From positions 35,956 through 99,955 of the forward strand of contig JAGALP010000006.1 of assembly GCA_017625155.1 (NCBI GenBank): a DNA stretch of 64,000 bases. Reading direction: 5' to 3'. The DNA is from Paludibacteraceae bacterium (GTDB lineage Bacteria > Bacteroidota > Bacteroidia > Bacteroidales > Paludibacteraceae). Positions 53,610 through 62,605 of this stretch are shown one piece after another. A program made the translations under genes and the position numbers. Each line of letters begins with the position of its first letter. Positions within the stretch are counted from its first letter, which is position 1. The notes below the pieces were generated by a model. The model was given only the letters and a program-made list of their open reading frames with translations. It had not been told where the DNA came from and did no database searches.

Positions 53610-54535
53610 AGTACTATATTCATTTTATCAATTTCATTGTTTTGCCATGCGAGGATATTTTCGCAGACATTCTCGCACATAGCGATGCGTCCCTCCCATG
53701 TACCTGTTCCCGTGTGGGGTGAGAGTACTACATTATCCATCTCAAGCAGTTCTGGAGTAATCTGTGGCTCGTGTTCATAGACATCCATCGCAGCACCTGC
53801 AATTTCACCCTCTTTCAGTGCCTTCACCAGTGCTTGCTCATCCACGTGTGCACCACGCGCGGTGTTGATAAGGTAGGCGGTCGGTTTCATCATGCGCAAT
53901 GCTTTGCCGTCAATGATATGCTTCACTTCAGGCGTATAGGGCAAATTCAAACTCACAAAATCTGCCTCTTGTAATAGTTCTTCCTTTGTTCTATATCCAA
54001 TATCCAATACCCCATAGCCCTTTAGGGCGTCCAATATCCGATGATCAAGTGGCTTGCGATTGTGGTACACAACGCGCATGCCACTTGCTACTGCTCTACG
54101 TGCCAATGCTTGTCCGATACGGCCCATACCAATGATACCCAAGGTCTTGCCATAGAGCGAGTGGCTGAGGTTGTTCATCACGCTAAAGGGTTCTGCTGTG
54201 CCTGCCCGCAGTTTGCGGTCGAACTCTGCTGTACGTCTTGCCACATCGTGCATGAGCGCAAATGCCAGTTCGGCAGTGGGCTCAATCACAGGATTGGGGG
54301 TATTGGTGACACGAATACCGCGCTCGCGGCATGCTTCGAGGTCAATATTATTGAACCCCACACCAAAATTCGCCACCAATTGCAGATTATTGGCAGACAT
54401 AATCATCTCCCGCGTCACGGGTTGGTCAAATGTGCTAACCAGCACATCTGCTTGCTCCAAAGGAGCATACAACTCGTGTTGTGCGAGTCTTCTAAAACCT
54501 TCATTAGGCAATAATGTGGTAAATGCGATGTGCAT
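53606..54535 (-). CDS. D-isomer-specific 2-hydroxyacid dehydrogenase
   Basis: NAD(P)-dependent reductase/dehydrogenase of the glyoxylate/hydroxypyruvate reductase type. ATG 54535, 22 bases after the promoter, gives 309 residues. NAD site [16 protein letters not shown], catalytic Arg in [14 protein letters not shown], Glu in [11 protein letters not shown], His in [11 protein letters not shown]. Between NRKPLDH and EELLQEAD there is a short insert ([19 protein letters not shown]) coded by DNA with repeated ATATCCAA. The substrate cannot be read from sequence. Confidence 0.92.
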   Translation of the reverse strand: MHIAFTTLLPNEGFRRLAQHELYAPLEQADVLVSTFDQPVTREMIMSANNLQLVANFGVGFNNIDLEACRERGIRVTNTPNPVIEPTAELAFALMHDVARRTAEFDRKLRAGTAEPFSVMNNLSHSLYGKTLGIIGMGRIGQALARRAVASGMRVVYHNRKPLDHRILDALKGYGVLDIGYRTKEELLQEADFVSLNLPYTPEVKHIIDGKALRMMKPTAYLINTARGAHVDEQALVKALKEGEIAGAAMDVYEHEPQITPELLEMDNVVLSPHTGTGTWEGRIAMCENVCENILAWQNNEIDKMNIVL

Positions 54536-54557
54536 AAGTCGTTGTGCGTTCAGCGCA

Positions 54558-54589
54558 CAAAGGTAATGAAAAAAAAGCATATGGACAAA
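54558..54589 (-). promoter_or_regulatory. Promoter of the dehydrogenase-pepT-gcvT unit
   Basis: Minus strand: TTTG (54589-54586), 20 bases, TACCTTTG (54565-54558). Confidence 0.8.
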
Positions 54590-54668
54590 TGTTGAGCGTA
54601 GATTTATCGCGGTAAAGTTGATTGGTTGGTGGGTTTAGTGATGATTTGTTTAAGATTTTCTACTTATG

Positions 54669-54700
54669 CTTGCATATATGAAAAAAAAGTAGTATCTTTG
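54669..54700 (+). promoter_or_regulatory. Promoter of the wbpB-wza-wzc-kdsB unit
   Basis: CTTG (54669-54672), 20 bases, TATCTTTG (54693-54700); leader of about 65 bases to ATG 54769. Confidence 0.72.
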
Positions 54701-54768
54701 CAGGCTAATTTTAGAATAATCGTTTTTAATCCCTTTGGGCAGAATTAAGAATATAATTTACACAGAAC

Positions 54769-55755
54769 ATGAATAAATCTTTAAATTTTGCATTGATAGG
54801 TGCCGCAGGGTACATTGCTCCACGCCATATCAAGGCGATTGCAGATACAGGTAATAATCTGCTGGTGGCTTATGATAAGTTTGACTCGGTGGGTCGCTTG
54901 GATTCGAGTTTCCCCGAGTGTAGCTTTTTTACTGAGAATGAGCAGTTTGACCGTTTCTGTTCGAAGCAGATGCGTACGGATAATCCATTGTCTTGGGTTA
55001 GTATTTGTACGCCTAACTATACGCATGATGCGTTTATTCGCTATGGTTTGCGATTAGGTTGCAACGTAATATGTGAGAAGCCATTGGTGCTCAATCCATA
55101 TAATATTGACAATTTGGTAGAGTTGGAGCAGGAGACTGGTTGTGAGGCATATACGATTCTTCAATTGCGTTTGCATGACAAGATTGCCGCTTTGCGTGAG
55201 AAAGTGAAGAATGGTCCAAAGGACAAGATTTACGATGTGGATTTGACATATATCACAAGCCGCGGAAAGTGGTATTATAGTTCTTGGAAGGGCGATATAC
55301 ACAAAGCAGGTGGTATAGCAACAAATATCGGTGTGCATTTCTATGATATGTTGCAGTGGATATTTGGTGCGGTGAAGAAGAATGTGGTGCATGTGATGTC
55401 TTTTGACCGCGTGGCTGGATATCTGGAGTTGGAGCATGCACGAGTGCGTTACTTCCTGAGTATCAATGCGGAATGTTTGCCTGCAAATGCAGTTCAAGGC
55501 GAGAAAAAGACTTATCGTACATTGTCAATTGATGGTGAGGAGTTTGAGTTTAGTGCGGGCTTTACAGAGTTACATACCGAAAGTTATAAGCATATTTTGT
55601 CAGGCAATGGATTTCGTATTTCAGAAGCACGTCCATCAATAGAGATTGTGAGTGATATTCGCCATGCTACACCAATTGGTTTGGTAGGTGATTATCATCC
55701 GTTGGCTAAGTTGCCGCTGGCAACTCACCCATTTGGTTGGGATGAGAAGAGGTAA
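54769..55755 (+). CDS. wbpB: WbpB/WlbA-like UDP-GlcNAcA 3-dehydrogenase (Gfo/Idh/MocA)
   Basis: Oxidises C3 of UDP-N-acetylglucosaminuronic acid, the step before transamination and acetylation to UDP-diNAcGlcA. In 328 residues: nucleotide-binding FALIGAAGYIAPRHIKAI, VSICTPNYTH, CEKPLVLNPYN (catalytic Lys), and GGIATNIGVHFYDML, all as in WlbA/WbpB. Together with the acetyltransferase at 45601 it gives two of the pathway enzymes; the UDP-GlcNAc 6-dehydrogenase and aminotransferase are not in the window. First gene of the export/kinase operon. Confidence 0.9.
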   Translation: MNKSLNFALIGAAGYIAPRHIKAIADTGNNLLVAYDKFDSVGRLDSSFPECSFFTENEQFDRFCSKQMRTDNPLSWVSICTPNYTHDAFIRYGLRLGCNVICEKPLVLNPYNIDNLVELEQETGCEAYTILQLRLHDKIAALREKVKNGPKDKIYDVDLTYITSRGKWYYSSWKGDIHKAGGIATNIGVHFYDMLQWIFGAVKKNVVHVMSFDRVAGYLELEHARVRYFLSINAECLPANAVQGEKKTYRTLSIDGEEFEFSAGFTELHTESYKHILSGNGFRISEARPSIEIVSDIRHATPIGLVGDYHPLAKLPLATHPFGWDEKR

Positions 55756-55788
55756 TTATGAATTAAGAATTTTGAATTAAAAAGTAAG

Positions 55789-56631
55789 ATGAGGTTGCGA
55801 GCCTATTTGGTACTTATGTTGAGTTTGCTGATGGCGTCCTGCGTGACGAGCAAGAAGGTGAACTTGATGCAAGAAGCAGGTAAAAATGGTATACCAGAGT
55901 ATACGGATACGTTATCGTATGAGGATTATGAGATTCGTATAGGCGATCGTCTATATGTGTATGTGTATTCAGTGGATGAACGTATTAGTAATATGTTTAA
56001 TCCTTCTCGCTCTAGCAGCACTATTCGTCAGCAGATACGCAATGGATTTAACACCAATGGGTCGTATGATTTATATACGTATTTGGTGTTAGAGGATGGT
56101 TCGATAGATTTTCCTACTTTGGGGCACATACCAGTTCGTGGAAAGACATCACGTGAAGTAAAATTGCTGATTGAAAAGGAATTGTCTGCTTATGTGAAGG
56201 GGTATGGCGACTATCAAATGATTTCAGTGGAGGTGAATATCGTTCGCCGAACATTTAGTGTTATCAGTGATAGGGGGAGTGGCGTAATGTCAATGCCTAA
56301 GGAAAAAGTGACAGTGTTTGAAGCATTAGCGATGGCTGGTGATATAGGCGACTTTGGTGATCGTAGCAAAGTGCGTATCGTTCGCGAGATAGAGGGACAG
56401 ACCAAAGTGATGACGTTTGACCTGCGTTCGGAGGATATTATCAATTCCGAATACTATTATATAGAGCCTAACGATGTGATTTATATCCAGAAGATTAAGG
56501 GACAGAGTTTTGGTATCAATTCAGCGGCTACCACAGTCAGCGTAGTGGCTACTACCTTAGCATTTGGCGGTTTTGTATATGCTCTGGTGGCTCGAATCAT
56601 GAATGCGGTAGAGAAAGGAGGCGAGCAATGA
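55789..56631 (+). CDS. Polysaccharide export lipoprotein (Wza-like), first copy
   Basis: A 280-residue protein with a lipoprotein signal (LMASC, Cys18), a polysaccharide-export (PES) domain (YEIRIGDRLYVYVYSVDE ... LVLEDGSIDFPTLGHIPVRG) and a SLBB-like second domain (FSVISDRGSGVMSMPKEKVT). A C-terminal hydrophobic helix (~248-270) would span a membrane, as in Wza. It should form part of the outer-membrane channel for a surface polysaccharide. It overlaps its paralogue by ATGA. Confidence 0.92.
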   Translation: MRLRAYLVLMLSLLMASCVTSKKVNLMQEAGKNGIPEYTDTLSYEDYEIRIGDRLYVYVYSVDERISNMFNPSRSSSTIRQQIRNGFNTNGSYDLYTYLVLEDGSIDFPTLGHIPVRGKTSREVKLLIEKELSAYVKGYGDYQMISVEVNIVRRTFSVISDRGSGVMSMPKEKVTVFEALAMAGDIGDFGDRSKVRIVREIEGQTKVMTFDLRSEDIINSEYYYIEPNDVIYIQKIKGQSFGINSAATTVSVVATTLAFGGFVYALVARIMNAVEKGGEQ

Positions 56632-57386
56632 GATTGATGATGAAACATATAGGTGTAGCATTCGTTCTGGGAATGCTATTGACCAGTTGCTATGGCTATC
56701 GCCAAGTGGGTTTGCTGCAAGAGCGTGATAACCTCCCTCAGTATGATTCTGTGGCATATACGCCTTATCGTTTGCAGGTGAATGATGAGATTATTTATCG
56801 TGTGATAACGATGGATGAGACATTGGCAAAAACTTTGTCAAGTAATGAAAATACAAACTCTCAATATGCCAACTCATACCGTATCTACTCTGACGGTACC
56901 GTGGATATTCCATTCTTGGCGCCAATAAAATTGGCAGGTTTGACTGAATTGGAGGCACAAGATACATTGCGCAAAGCTTTTCGTGAGATTATTCCAGATG
57001 CTGATGTCAAGTTAGCTATGTATAATAAGCGTTTTACGGTGATGGGTGATGCGCGTTCGGGCGTATATAATATATATAAGGAGCGTATGACCATCTTCCA
57101 AGCTTTGGCGATGTCTGGGGATTTGATGAATTCTGGTGACCGCCGCCATGTGCGTATTATTCGTCCTCGTGGTAATGGTGAGCCAGAGGTGTTGGAGTTT
57201 GATATTCGTCCGAATTCGATTATCAATTCGGAGTATTATTATGTGTATCCAAATGATTTGATATATGTTAGCCGCGATAGCGGAAGTTTCTATAAACAAA
57301 GCAGTTATAGTTCGTTCTTAGCATTGATAACGAGTTCGGTGTCATTGCTGATAACGGTGTTGAACTATATTCCTGGTTTGTGGTAA
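56628..57386 (+). CDS. Polysaccharide export lipoprotein (Wza-like), second copy
   Basis: A 252-residue paralogue of the preceding protein with the same order: lipobox LLTSC (Cys21), PES domain (YRLQVNDEIIYRVITMDE ... SDGTVDIPFLAPIKLAG), SLBB-like domain (FTVMGDARSGVYNIYKERMT), and a C-terminal hydrophobic end (LALITSSVSLLITVL). Both share INSEYYY and the PND motif before the last strand, so they arose by tandem duplication. A mixed-ring channel is possible but unproven. Confidence 0.9.
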   Translation: MRLMMKHIGVAFVLGMLLTSCYGYRQVGLLQERDNLPQYDSVAYTPYRLQVNDEIIYRVITMDETLAKTLSSNENTNSQYANSYRIYSDGTVDIPFLAPIKLAGLTELEAQDTLRKAFREIIPDADVKLAMYNKRFTVMGDARSGVYNIYKERMTIFQALAMSGDLMNSGDRRHVRIIRPRGNGEPEVLEFDIRPNSIINSEYYYVYPNDLIYVSRDSGSFYKQSSYSSFLALITSSVSLLITVLNYIPGLW

Positions 57387-57423
57387 AAATAATAGTTGAA
57401 AATATTACGAAAAAGATACAGAT

Positions 57424-59880
57424 ATGCAACAAAATGATGTACAACCTCAAGTTGTGATGCCTTTTGAGGAAGAGAAGTCGAATTTTGATATTATGGAGTG
57501 GGTACTCCGCATAATTCGTCATTGGTATTTGTTTGTGATAGCAGGTGTTATCGCTTTCTCATTGGCTTATTTGAAAAATAAAAGTGTGATAGAGAAATAT
57601 CTCACTACAGGTACGATGATTATCCAAGAATCTACATCAGGCAGCTATGGCGCGCAATCGCTGATGCATGGTTTCGGTGTAGAAGCTGGTTATAAGAACG
57701 TGAATAACCAACTGATTATTATGGGTAGTTACGACTTGATTCGTCGTACAGTGGACTCGCTCCCATTTATGAATGTGGAGTATATCACGCAAGGCAGATT
57801 CAAGACTCGTAATATCTACCACAATACGCCTATAGCAGTGGAGTACTCGCGTGTGGAACCAGCTGCATATGAGCATTTATTCAAGTGTGAAGTAGTGGAT
57901 GGGGGAATGCTGCATGTCACTTCCACTATGGAAGACTTTGACTTCTCTTATACTACGCAATATGGTAAAGAACTGCAAACATCATTGTTTACGGCTACCA
58001 TTTGGCCTACCGATATGTTGATGCGCGAAGGTCAACATATCTATTTCCGTTTTCGCAGTGTAGCAAGTCTGACAGAGGAGTTCTCTTCGCGTTTGCAATT
58101 AAATTTCTTGACCGAACAAAGTACGGTGTTAGGTATTCAACTGGTAAGTGAAACGCCTGCTCGTGATAGAGATTTTATTGATAAACTTTGTGAAATTTAC
58201 CTATTGCAGAATGTGGAGCGCAAAAATATGGTGGCGGATAAGTCTATTGCCTTCATCAATCAGCAGTTAGAGGTATTGCAAAGTAGCTTGACAAAGAGCG
58301 AGAGTGCTATGACAGGTTTCCGCCAAGAAAATAAGTTTGTGGACGTAGGATCTTATGCTGGCGAATTGATGGAAAGAGCAAGCGTATATGACCAACAACA
58401 AATGGCATTGCGTTTGAAAGAGACCTATTTGGATTACTTATCCAATTATTTGGATCAAAAGATAGAGCAAGGTTCGGTAGTTGCTCCTGCATCGCTGGGA
58501 TTAAACGAGCCAATGCTGATGCAATTGGTACAACAACTCAACGACTTGCATATCCAACGTGGTGATTTGAGCGAAAAGAACGTGTATTATGCCAAATATA
58601 CCAGCGATATTAACAATGTAAAGTTAGCCATCTCTGAGGTAGTTTCTTCGATGCGTACTTCGTTGGATATCGAAAAGAAAGATTTGAAAGCCCGTATGCG
58701 CGATGTGGAGCGTGAGATTCAGTCGTTGCCAGAGAAAGAGTTGCAGATGGTTGCTATTGAGCGTAACTACCGCATTGATGACAACTACTACACTTTCTTC
58801 CTGCAAAAACGTGCAGAGGCTGAGATTCAGAAGGCTGGTAATACTCCCGATAGTGAGGTGATGGATAAGGCGCGTACCACCTATGCGATGAATAGCAAGG
58901 AGAAACGCAAAAACATGATGACCTATCTGGCTATCGGTTTGATTATTCCGTTGCTGTTGTTGGTTCTTTCGGAATTGCTCAACAATAAGATTCGTACTCC
59001 TAAAGAGGCGGAGCGACTCAGCGACTTCGATTTGCTGGGTAGTTTGCGTCATGTGAAGTCGCAAAATCCAACCTATGCACGTATGCATCCTCGTTCGAGT
59101 TATGCGGAGATGCTACGCACGATACGTACTCGAATTGAGTTTAAACTTCTTCGCAAGACCAATATGCTGATCACGGTCACTTCCACGCAGTCAGGTGATG
59201 GTAAGACATTTATTAGCACCAACCTTGCTTCGTTATATTCGATGAGCGGGCATCCTACCTTGCTGATGGACTTGGATATCCGCAAGCCAAACGTGCATGA
59301 GAAGTTGGGATTGCCTGCACCAGAAATAGGTGTAACCAACTATTTGATAGGTGATTGCAAACTCGATGATATTATTATCAAGAACGAGAAATTAGGCTTC
59401 GACGTAATCCCTGTGGGCACTATTCCTCCTAATCCAGGTGAATTGATTCGCAACGAGAAGCTTACAGAATTGTTCAATATCTTGCGTGAACGTTATGTAT
59501 ATATTGTATTGGATTCTTCGCCTGTGGGTATCGTGCCTGATGCGTTGGCATTGATTGAGCAAACCGACTTGACTTTGTTCGTATTGCGTTGCATGGAGAC
59601 CAATAAGTCGTTTGCAAAACAGACATTAGAAACCTTGGCAATCAACCACAAAGAGAAGATCAATTTGATTCTTTCCGATATACCTGTCATGAAGTCGGGA
59701 CGCGGTTATGGCTACACCTATGGCAATTACGGCTATGGTTATGGATATGGCTACGGCTATGGTTATGGCGAAGGAAAGAACAAACGTTCGTATGGAGCTA
59801 TTGACTATATACGTACCCGTGTAAGCAAGCGCAAAGACGAGTATACGCATAAGTATATTGATGACGAAGAGGAGGCATAA
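57424..59880 (+). CDS. Wzc-type polysaccharide co-polymerase and tyrosine autokinase
   Basis: An 818-residue inner-membrane protein. N-terminal Wzz segment with the first membrane helix (~33-52), a large periplasmic coiled-coil region (~230-480), the second helix (~500-520), then a BY-kinase domain with Walker A STQSGDGKTFIS, Walker A' LLMDLDIRKPN and Walker B YIVLDSSP. The C-terminal tail is Tyr-rich: an uninterrupted Gly-Tyr repeat (~765-781, coded by GGNTAY) plus further tyrosines, the usual autophosphorylation cluster. Cycles of phosphorylation set chain length and export with the Wza partners upstream. Confidence 0.93.
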   Translation: MQQNDVQPQVVMPFEEEKSNFDIMEWVLRIIRHWYLFVIAGVIAFSLAYLKNKSVIEKYLTTGTMIIQESTSGSYGAQSLMHGFGVEAGYKNVNNQLIIMGSYDLIRRTVDSLPFMNVEYITQGRFKTRNIYHNTPIAVEYSRVEPAAYEHLFKCEVVDGGMLHVTSTMEDFDFSYTTQYGKELQTSLFTATIWPTDMLMREGQHIYFRFRSVASLTEEFSSRLQLNFLTEQSTVLGIQLVSETPARDRDFIDKLCEIYLLQNVERKNMVADKSIAFINQQLEVLQSSLTKSESAMTGFRQENKFVDVGSYAGELMERASVYDQQQMALRLKETYLDYLSNYLDQKIEQGSVVAPASLGLNEPMLMQLVQQLNDLHIQRGDLSEKNVYYAKYTSDINNVKLAISEVVSSMRTSLDIEKKDLKARMRDVEREIQSLPEKELQMVAIERNYRIDDNYYTFFLQKRAEAEIQKAGNTPDSEVMDKARTTYAMNSKEKRKNMMTYLAIGLIIPLLLLVLSELLNNKIRTPKEAERLSDFDLLGSLRHVKSQNPTYARMHPRSSYAEMLRTIRTRIEFKLLRKTNMLITVTSTQSGDGKTFISTNLASLYSMSGHPTLLMDLDIRKPNVHEKLGLPAPEIGVTNYLIGDCKLDDIIIKNEKLGFDVIPVGTIPPNPGELIRNEKLTELFNILRERYVYIVLDSSPVGIVPDALALIEQTDLTLFVLRCMETNKSFAKQTLETLAINHKEKINLILSDIPVMKSGRGYGYTYGNYGYGYGYGYGYGYGEGKNKRSYGAIDYIRTRVSKRKDEYTHKYIDDEEEA

Positions 59881-59897
59881 ATAGCATTGTTGATAAG

Positions 59898-60704
59898 ATG
59901 CAATTCATTGGAATCATACCTGCACGCTATGCCAGTTCGCGTTTTCCAGGCAAGCCATTAGCTGATTTGGGCGGTAAGCCTATGATTCAGCGTGTGTATG
60001 AGCAAGCGCGTCAAGCGCTTGATACTGTGATTGTTGCCACGGATGATGAGCGTATCTATCAGTGTGTGCGTTCGTTTGGTGGACAAGTGTATATGACTTC
60101 TGCGGAGCATCAATGTGGTACTGACCGCATCTGCGAAGCCTATCAACTCTATTGTGCTGATCCCGCTTTTCACCTTTCGCCTCTTACCTCTCACCACGAT
60201 ACTATTGTTGTCAATATCCAAGGCGATGAGCCTTTTATTCAGCCTTCTCAGATTCGCTCATTGATGGCATGCTTTGCTAATGAGCAGACCGATATTGCTA
60301 CACTGGTGCATCCTTTTGCGTCGGAGAGCACGTGGGATGAACTCAGTAATCCTAACTACGTGAAGGTAGTAGTGGCGAAGCAATGCGATACGGAGGATAC
60401 TGGGCGAGCTATGTATTTCTCGCGTAGCGTAGTGCCTTATCTGCGTGGAGTGGAGCAGGCGGAGTGGCTGCAACGTGGTCGCTATTATCGCCATATCGGT
60501 ATGTATGCTTATCGGGCAGATGTGCTTATGCGTATTACGCAGTTGGCTCCTTCGCCATTGGAGCAGATGGAGTGCTTGGAGCAGTTGCGCTGGTTAGAGC
60601 ACGGACTGATGATTCGGGTGGCAGAATGTCACACATTCTCTATCGGTATTGACACGCCCGAAGACCTTGCGAGAGCAGTCGAATATCTACAGAAATCCGA
60701 ATAA
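59898..60704 (+). CDS. kdsB: CMP-KDO synthetase
   Basis: 3-deoxy-manno-octulosonate cytidylyltransferase, activating KDO for the LPS inner core. In 268 residues: IPARYASSRFPGKPLADLGG at the N-terminus, VATDDERI, HQCGTDRI, NIQGDEPFI, and IGMYAYRADVL. An insert before DTIVVNIQGDE (CADPAFHLSPLTSH) makes it slightly longer than usual and is coded by a 7-base repeat array (60169-60196, TTCACCT type). It ends at the terminator at 60718. Confidence 0.95.
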   Translation: MQFIGIIPARYASSRFPGKPLADLGGKPMIQRVYEQARQALDTVIVATDDERIYQCVRSFGGQVYMTSAEHQCGTDRICEAYQLYCADPAFHLSPLTSHHDTIVVNIQGDEPFIQPSQIRSLMACFANEQTDIATLVHPFASESTWDELSNPNYVKVVVAKQCDTEDTGRAMYFSRSVVPYLRGVEQAEWLQRGRYYRHIGMYAYRADVLMRITQLAPSPLEQMECLEQLRWLEHGLMIRVAECHTFSIGIDTPEDLARAVEYLQKSE

Positions 60705-60717
60705 TAGATTATTTGCA

Positions 60718-60754
60718 AACAGAGCAATAGACCGTTTCTATTGCTCTGTTTTTT
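60718..60754 (+). terminator. Intrinsic terminator after kdsB
   Basis: AACAGAGCAATAG (60718-60730) pairs perfectly with CTATTGCTCTGTT (60738-60750), then a T tract. The right arm also encodes the stop and last codons of the convergent PCMD gene. Confidence 0.92.
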
Positions 60755-61697
60755 CATATACAAATCTTAGGTTGTCCACCCACAGTGTGTTACCCTCGTA
60801 GGCTCGGAACACGCCTGCATCGCTGGATGAGATATACATCACGATATGCGTTGGTTCGTCTATGCTCCAACCCACTTCTTCGATGCGCACCATCTTGCCT
60901 TTGGAGTTGCGCGTCATCATAGCGCGTTGGTTGAGTCCTTCGTAGGATTGGTAGTCGGGCGACTGTGTGATGTTGCCCCATCGGATAGGAATCTCATGAT
61001 TATTCACCCATTCAGGAATACTCTCACATATTCGCTCATAGGCAGTGCCTACACGTCGAGCATAAATCTGACCAGTCTCTGGATCTTCCCATCGGTATTG
61101 TAGATAGATGAATATCACTGCGCAGTCGTGTCCAGCTACTACTTGTGGTTTGTTTTTCTCGGTTGTGATGAGGCTGTCGGCATCGGCTATTTTGGCTTTG
61201 TAGTCAAGCATGAGTGCCGTAGGGTGGGAGGTAAAAGGTGTACCAAAGTCGATAGCGGTGTATGGTTTGCTTTTGGCAGTGATACCGAGTGGTTCGAGTG
61301 CTTGCCCCATGTAGATGGTGCCTGATACCATAGCGTAGATGTCGCCTATATTCACATGTGATAGCACGTTGCTCATTCGGCAGCAGTAGCCATATCCGCG
61401 TCTTTCGGGCACCACAGAGCCTTCCATAGCAGTCTCAATGCCCATGAATTTGGCATAGGTAGCACTGCAACCCCACGGATTACCATCGGCTGATACGTAT
61501 GCTTTGTTTTCGCGCACGGTGTCCGTAGGAGCGATGGCATAGAGTGTTTTGGTTTGTCCGCCAAGCAGTTTACTCTCTTTGATATAACGCACTTGCCATT
61601 GGTCCATATCACCATATGGAATAGGCTCAGTCCAACGTTGCTGAGCCCATATCCCATTGCCTATAGCCAATAGTCCAATAATTGCTAATAACCTCAT
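60738..61697 (-). CDS. Exported PCMD-domain protein
   Basis: A 319-residue protein with a signal peptide (LLAIIGLLAIGNGIWAQ). The fold resembles the PCMD (putative carbohydrate metabolism) domain of Bacteroidota surface proteins: an N-terminal GDMDQW start, NPWGCSATYAKF, and the C-terminal beta sandwich ending EGNTLWVDNLRFVYE. These proteins often bind or process glycans, but no catalytic residue is evident here. It overlaps deoD by ATGA, an unusual pairing of surface protein and nucleoside enzyme. Confidence 0.83.
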   Translation of the reverse strand: MRLLAIIGLLAIGNGIWAQQRWTEPIPYGDMDQWQVRYIKESKLLGGQTKTLYAIAPTDTVRENKAYVSADGNPWGCSATYAKFMGIETAMEGSVVPERRGYGYCCRMSNVLSHVNIGDIYAMVSGTIYMGQALEPLGITAKSKPYTAIDFGTPFTSHPTALMLDYKAKIADADSLITTEKNKPQVVAGHDCAVIFIYLQYRWEDPETGQIYARRVGTAYERICESIPEWVNNHEIPIRWGNITQSPDYQSYEGLNQRAMMTRNSKGKMVRIEEVGWSIDEPTHIVMYISSSDAGVFRAYEGNTLWVDNLRFVYEKTEQ

Positions 61698-62398
61698 ACC
61701 AGACTAAACGCTACATCCATCATGTGGGTGAAATTGTTTTGTCGTTCTTCTGCTGTAGTAGCTTCGCCTGTGAGGATATTGTCGGACACGGTGCAAATCA
61801 CGAGTGCTTTGTTGCCGCTGCGTGCTGCGTTCATATACAGCGCAGGTGCTTCCATTTCAACGGCTAATACGCCCATGTTCATCCACTTGTCGTTGTGGGC
61901 ATTTTCGGTATAGAAAGTGTCGGATGAGAACACATTACCCACTTTGTACTTGTAGCCAAATTGCTCGCATGCTTCTGCTGCACGGCGGCATAGATCGAAG
62001 TCGGCGATAGGAGCATAGGTGCCTGGCAACTCGTATTGTGCGGCATAATTGCTGTTGGTGCATGCGCCTTGTGCTATCACGAGGTTACCGATGTGCAGGT
62101 CAGGATGTATGCTACCTGCGCTACCTACTCGGATGATGGTTTTCACGCCATAGAAATTGTAGAGTTCGTAGCTGTAGATACCGATGGATGGTATTCCCAT
62201 GCCGTGTCCCATCACGCTCACGCGTTTACCGTTGTGGGTGCCTGTAAAACCGAGCATTCCTCTTACATTATTGAATTGTACTGGGTTGTCCAGATACTTC
62301 TCTGCCATCATTTTTGCGCGCAGTGGATCACCTGCCATGATGACTGTCTCGGCTATTTCGCCGTACTGTGCTCCGATGTGTGGTGTAGGTGTATTCAT
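61694..62398 (-). CDS. deoD: Purine-nucleoside phosphorylase, DeoD type
   Basis: Phosphorolysis of purine (deoxy)nucleosides in salvage, as a hexamer. MAGDPLRAKMMAE (phosphate), GFTGTHNGKRVSVMGHGMG, IRVGSAGSI, and the ribose-binding VLAVEMEAPALY followed by CTVSDNILTGE with the catalytic Asp. From ATG 62398 it is 234 residues; ATG 62404, two codons earlier, is equally possible. It is close to uridine phosphorylase in fold, but the TVSD segment points to DeoD. Confidence 0.94.
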   Translation of the reverse strand: MNTPTPHIGAQYGEIAETVIMAGDPLRAKMMAEKYLDNPVQFNNVRGMLGFTGTHNGKRVSVMGHGMGIPSIGIYSYELYNFYGVKTIIRVGSAGSIHPDLHIGNLVIAQGACTNSNYAAQYELPGTYAPIADFDLCRRAAEACEQFGYKYKVGNVFSSDTFYTENAHNDKWMNMGVLAVEMEAPALYMNAARSGNKALVICTVSDNILTGEATTAEERQNNFTHMMDVAFSLV

Positions 62399-62443
62399 AG
62401 TCATTTCGAATTTATAAATTATGAATGATATATAATTTCAGCG

Positions 62444-62550
62444 GCAAAGGTACAAAAAAAAATGCATAAACACAAAAAAAAGAGCAAAAAGTTTACTTTT
62501 ATGCGATTTTTGTGGTGTTTAGGCTGCGTGGAGTGGCAGTAGCTTCGAGG
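62444..62550 (-). repeat. Dispersed promoter-upstream element, copy 2
   Basis: Second copy of the element at 39510-39638 in the same orientation relative to the gene it precedes. It ends in CGAGGTGGG about 20 bases before the IS insertion point. Confidence 0.65.
62445..62476 (-). promoter_or_regulatory. Promoter of the deoD-PCMD unit
   Basis: Minus strand: TTTG (62476-62473), 20 bases, TACCTTTG (62452-62445), 46 bases before ATG 62398. It is embedded in the dispersed element shared with lptD. Confidence 0.82.
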
Positions 62551-62605
62551 TGGGATTGCCGAGAGGCAATGTGAAGTGCACCCAAAAAGTTAGACACAAA
62601 ACTAA

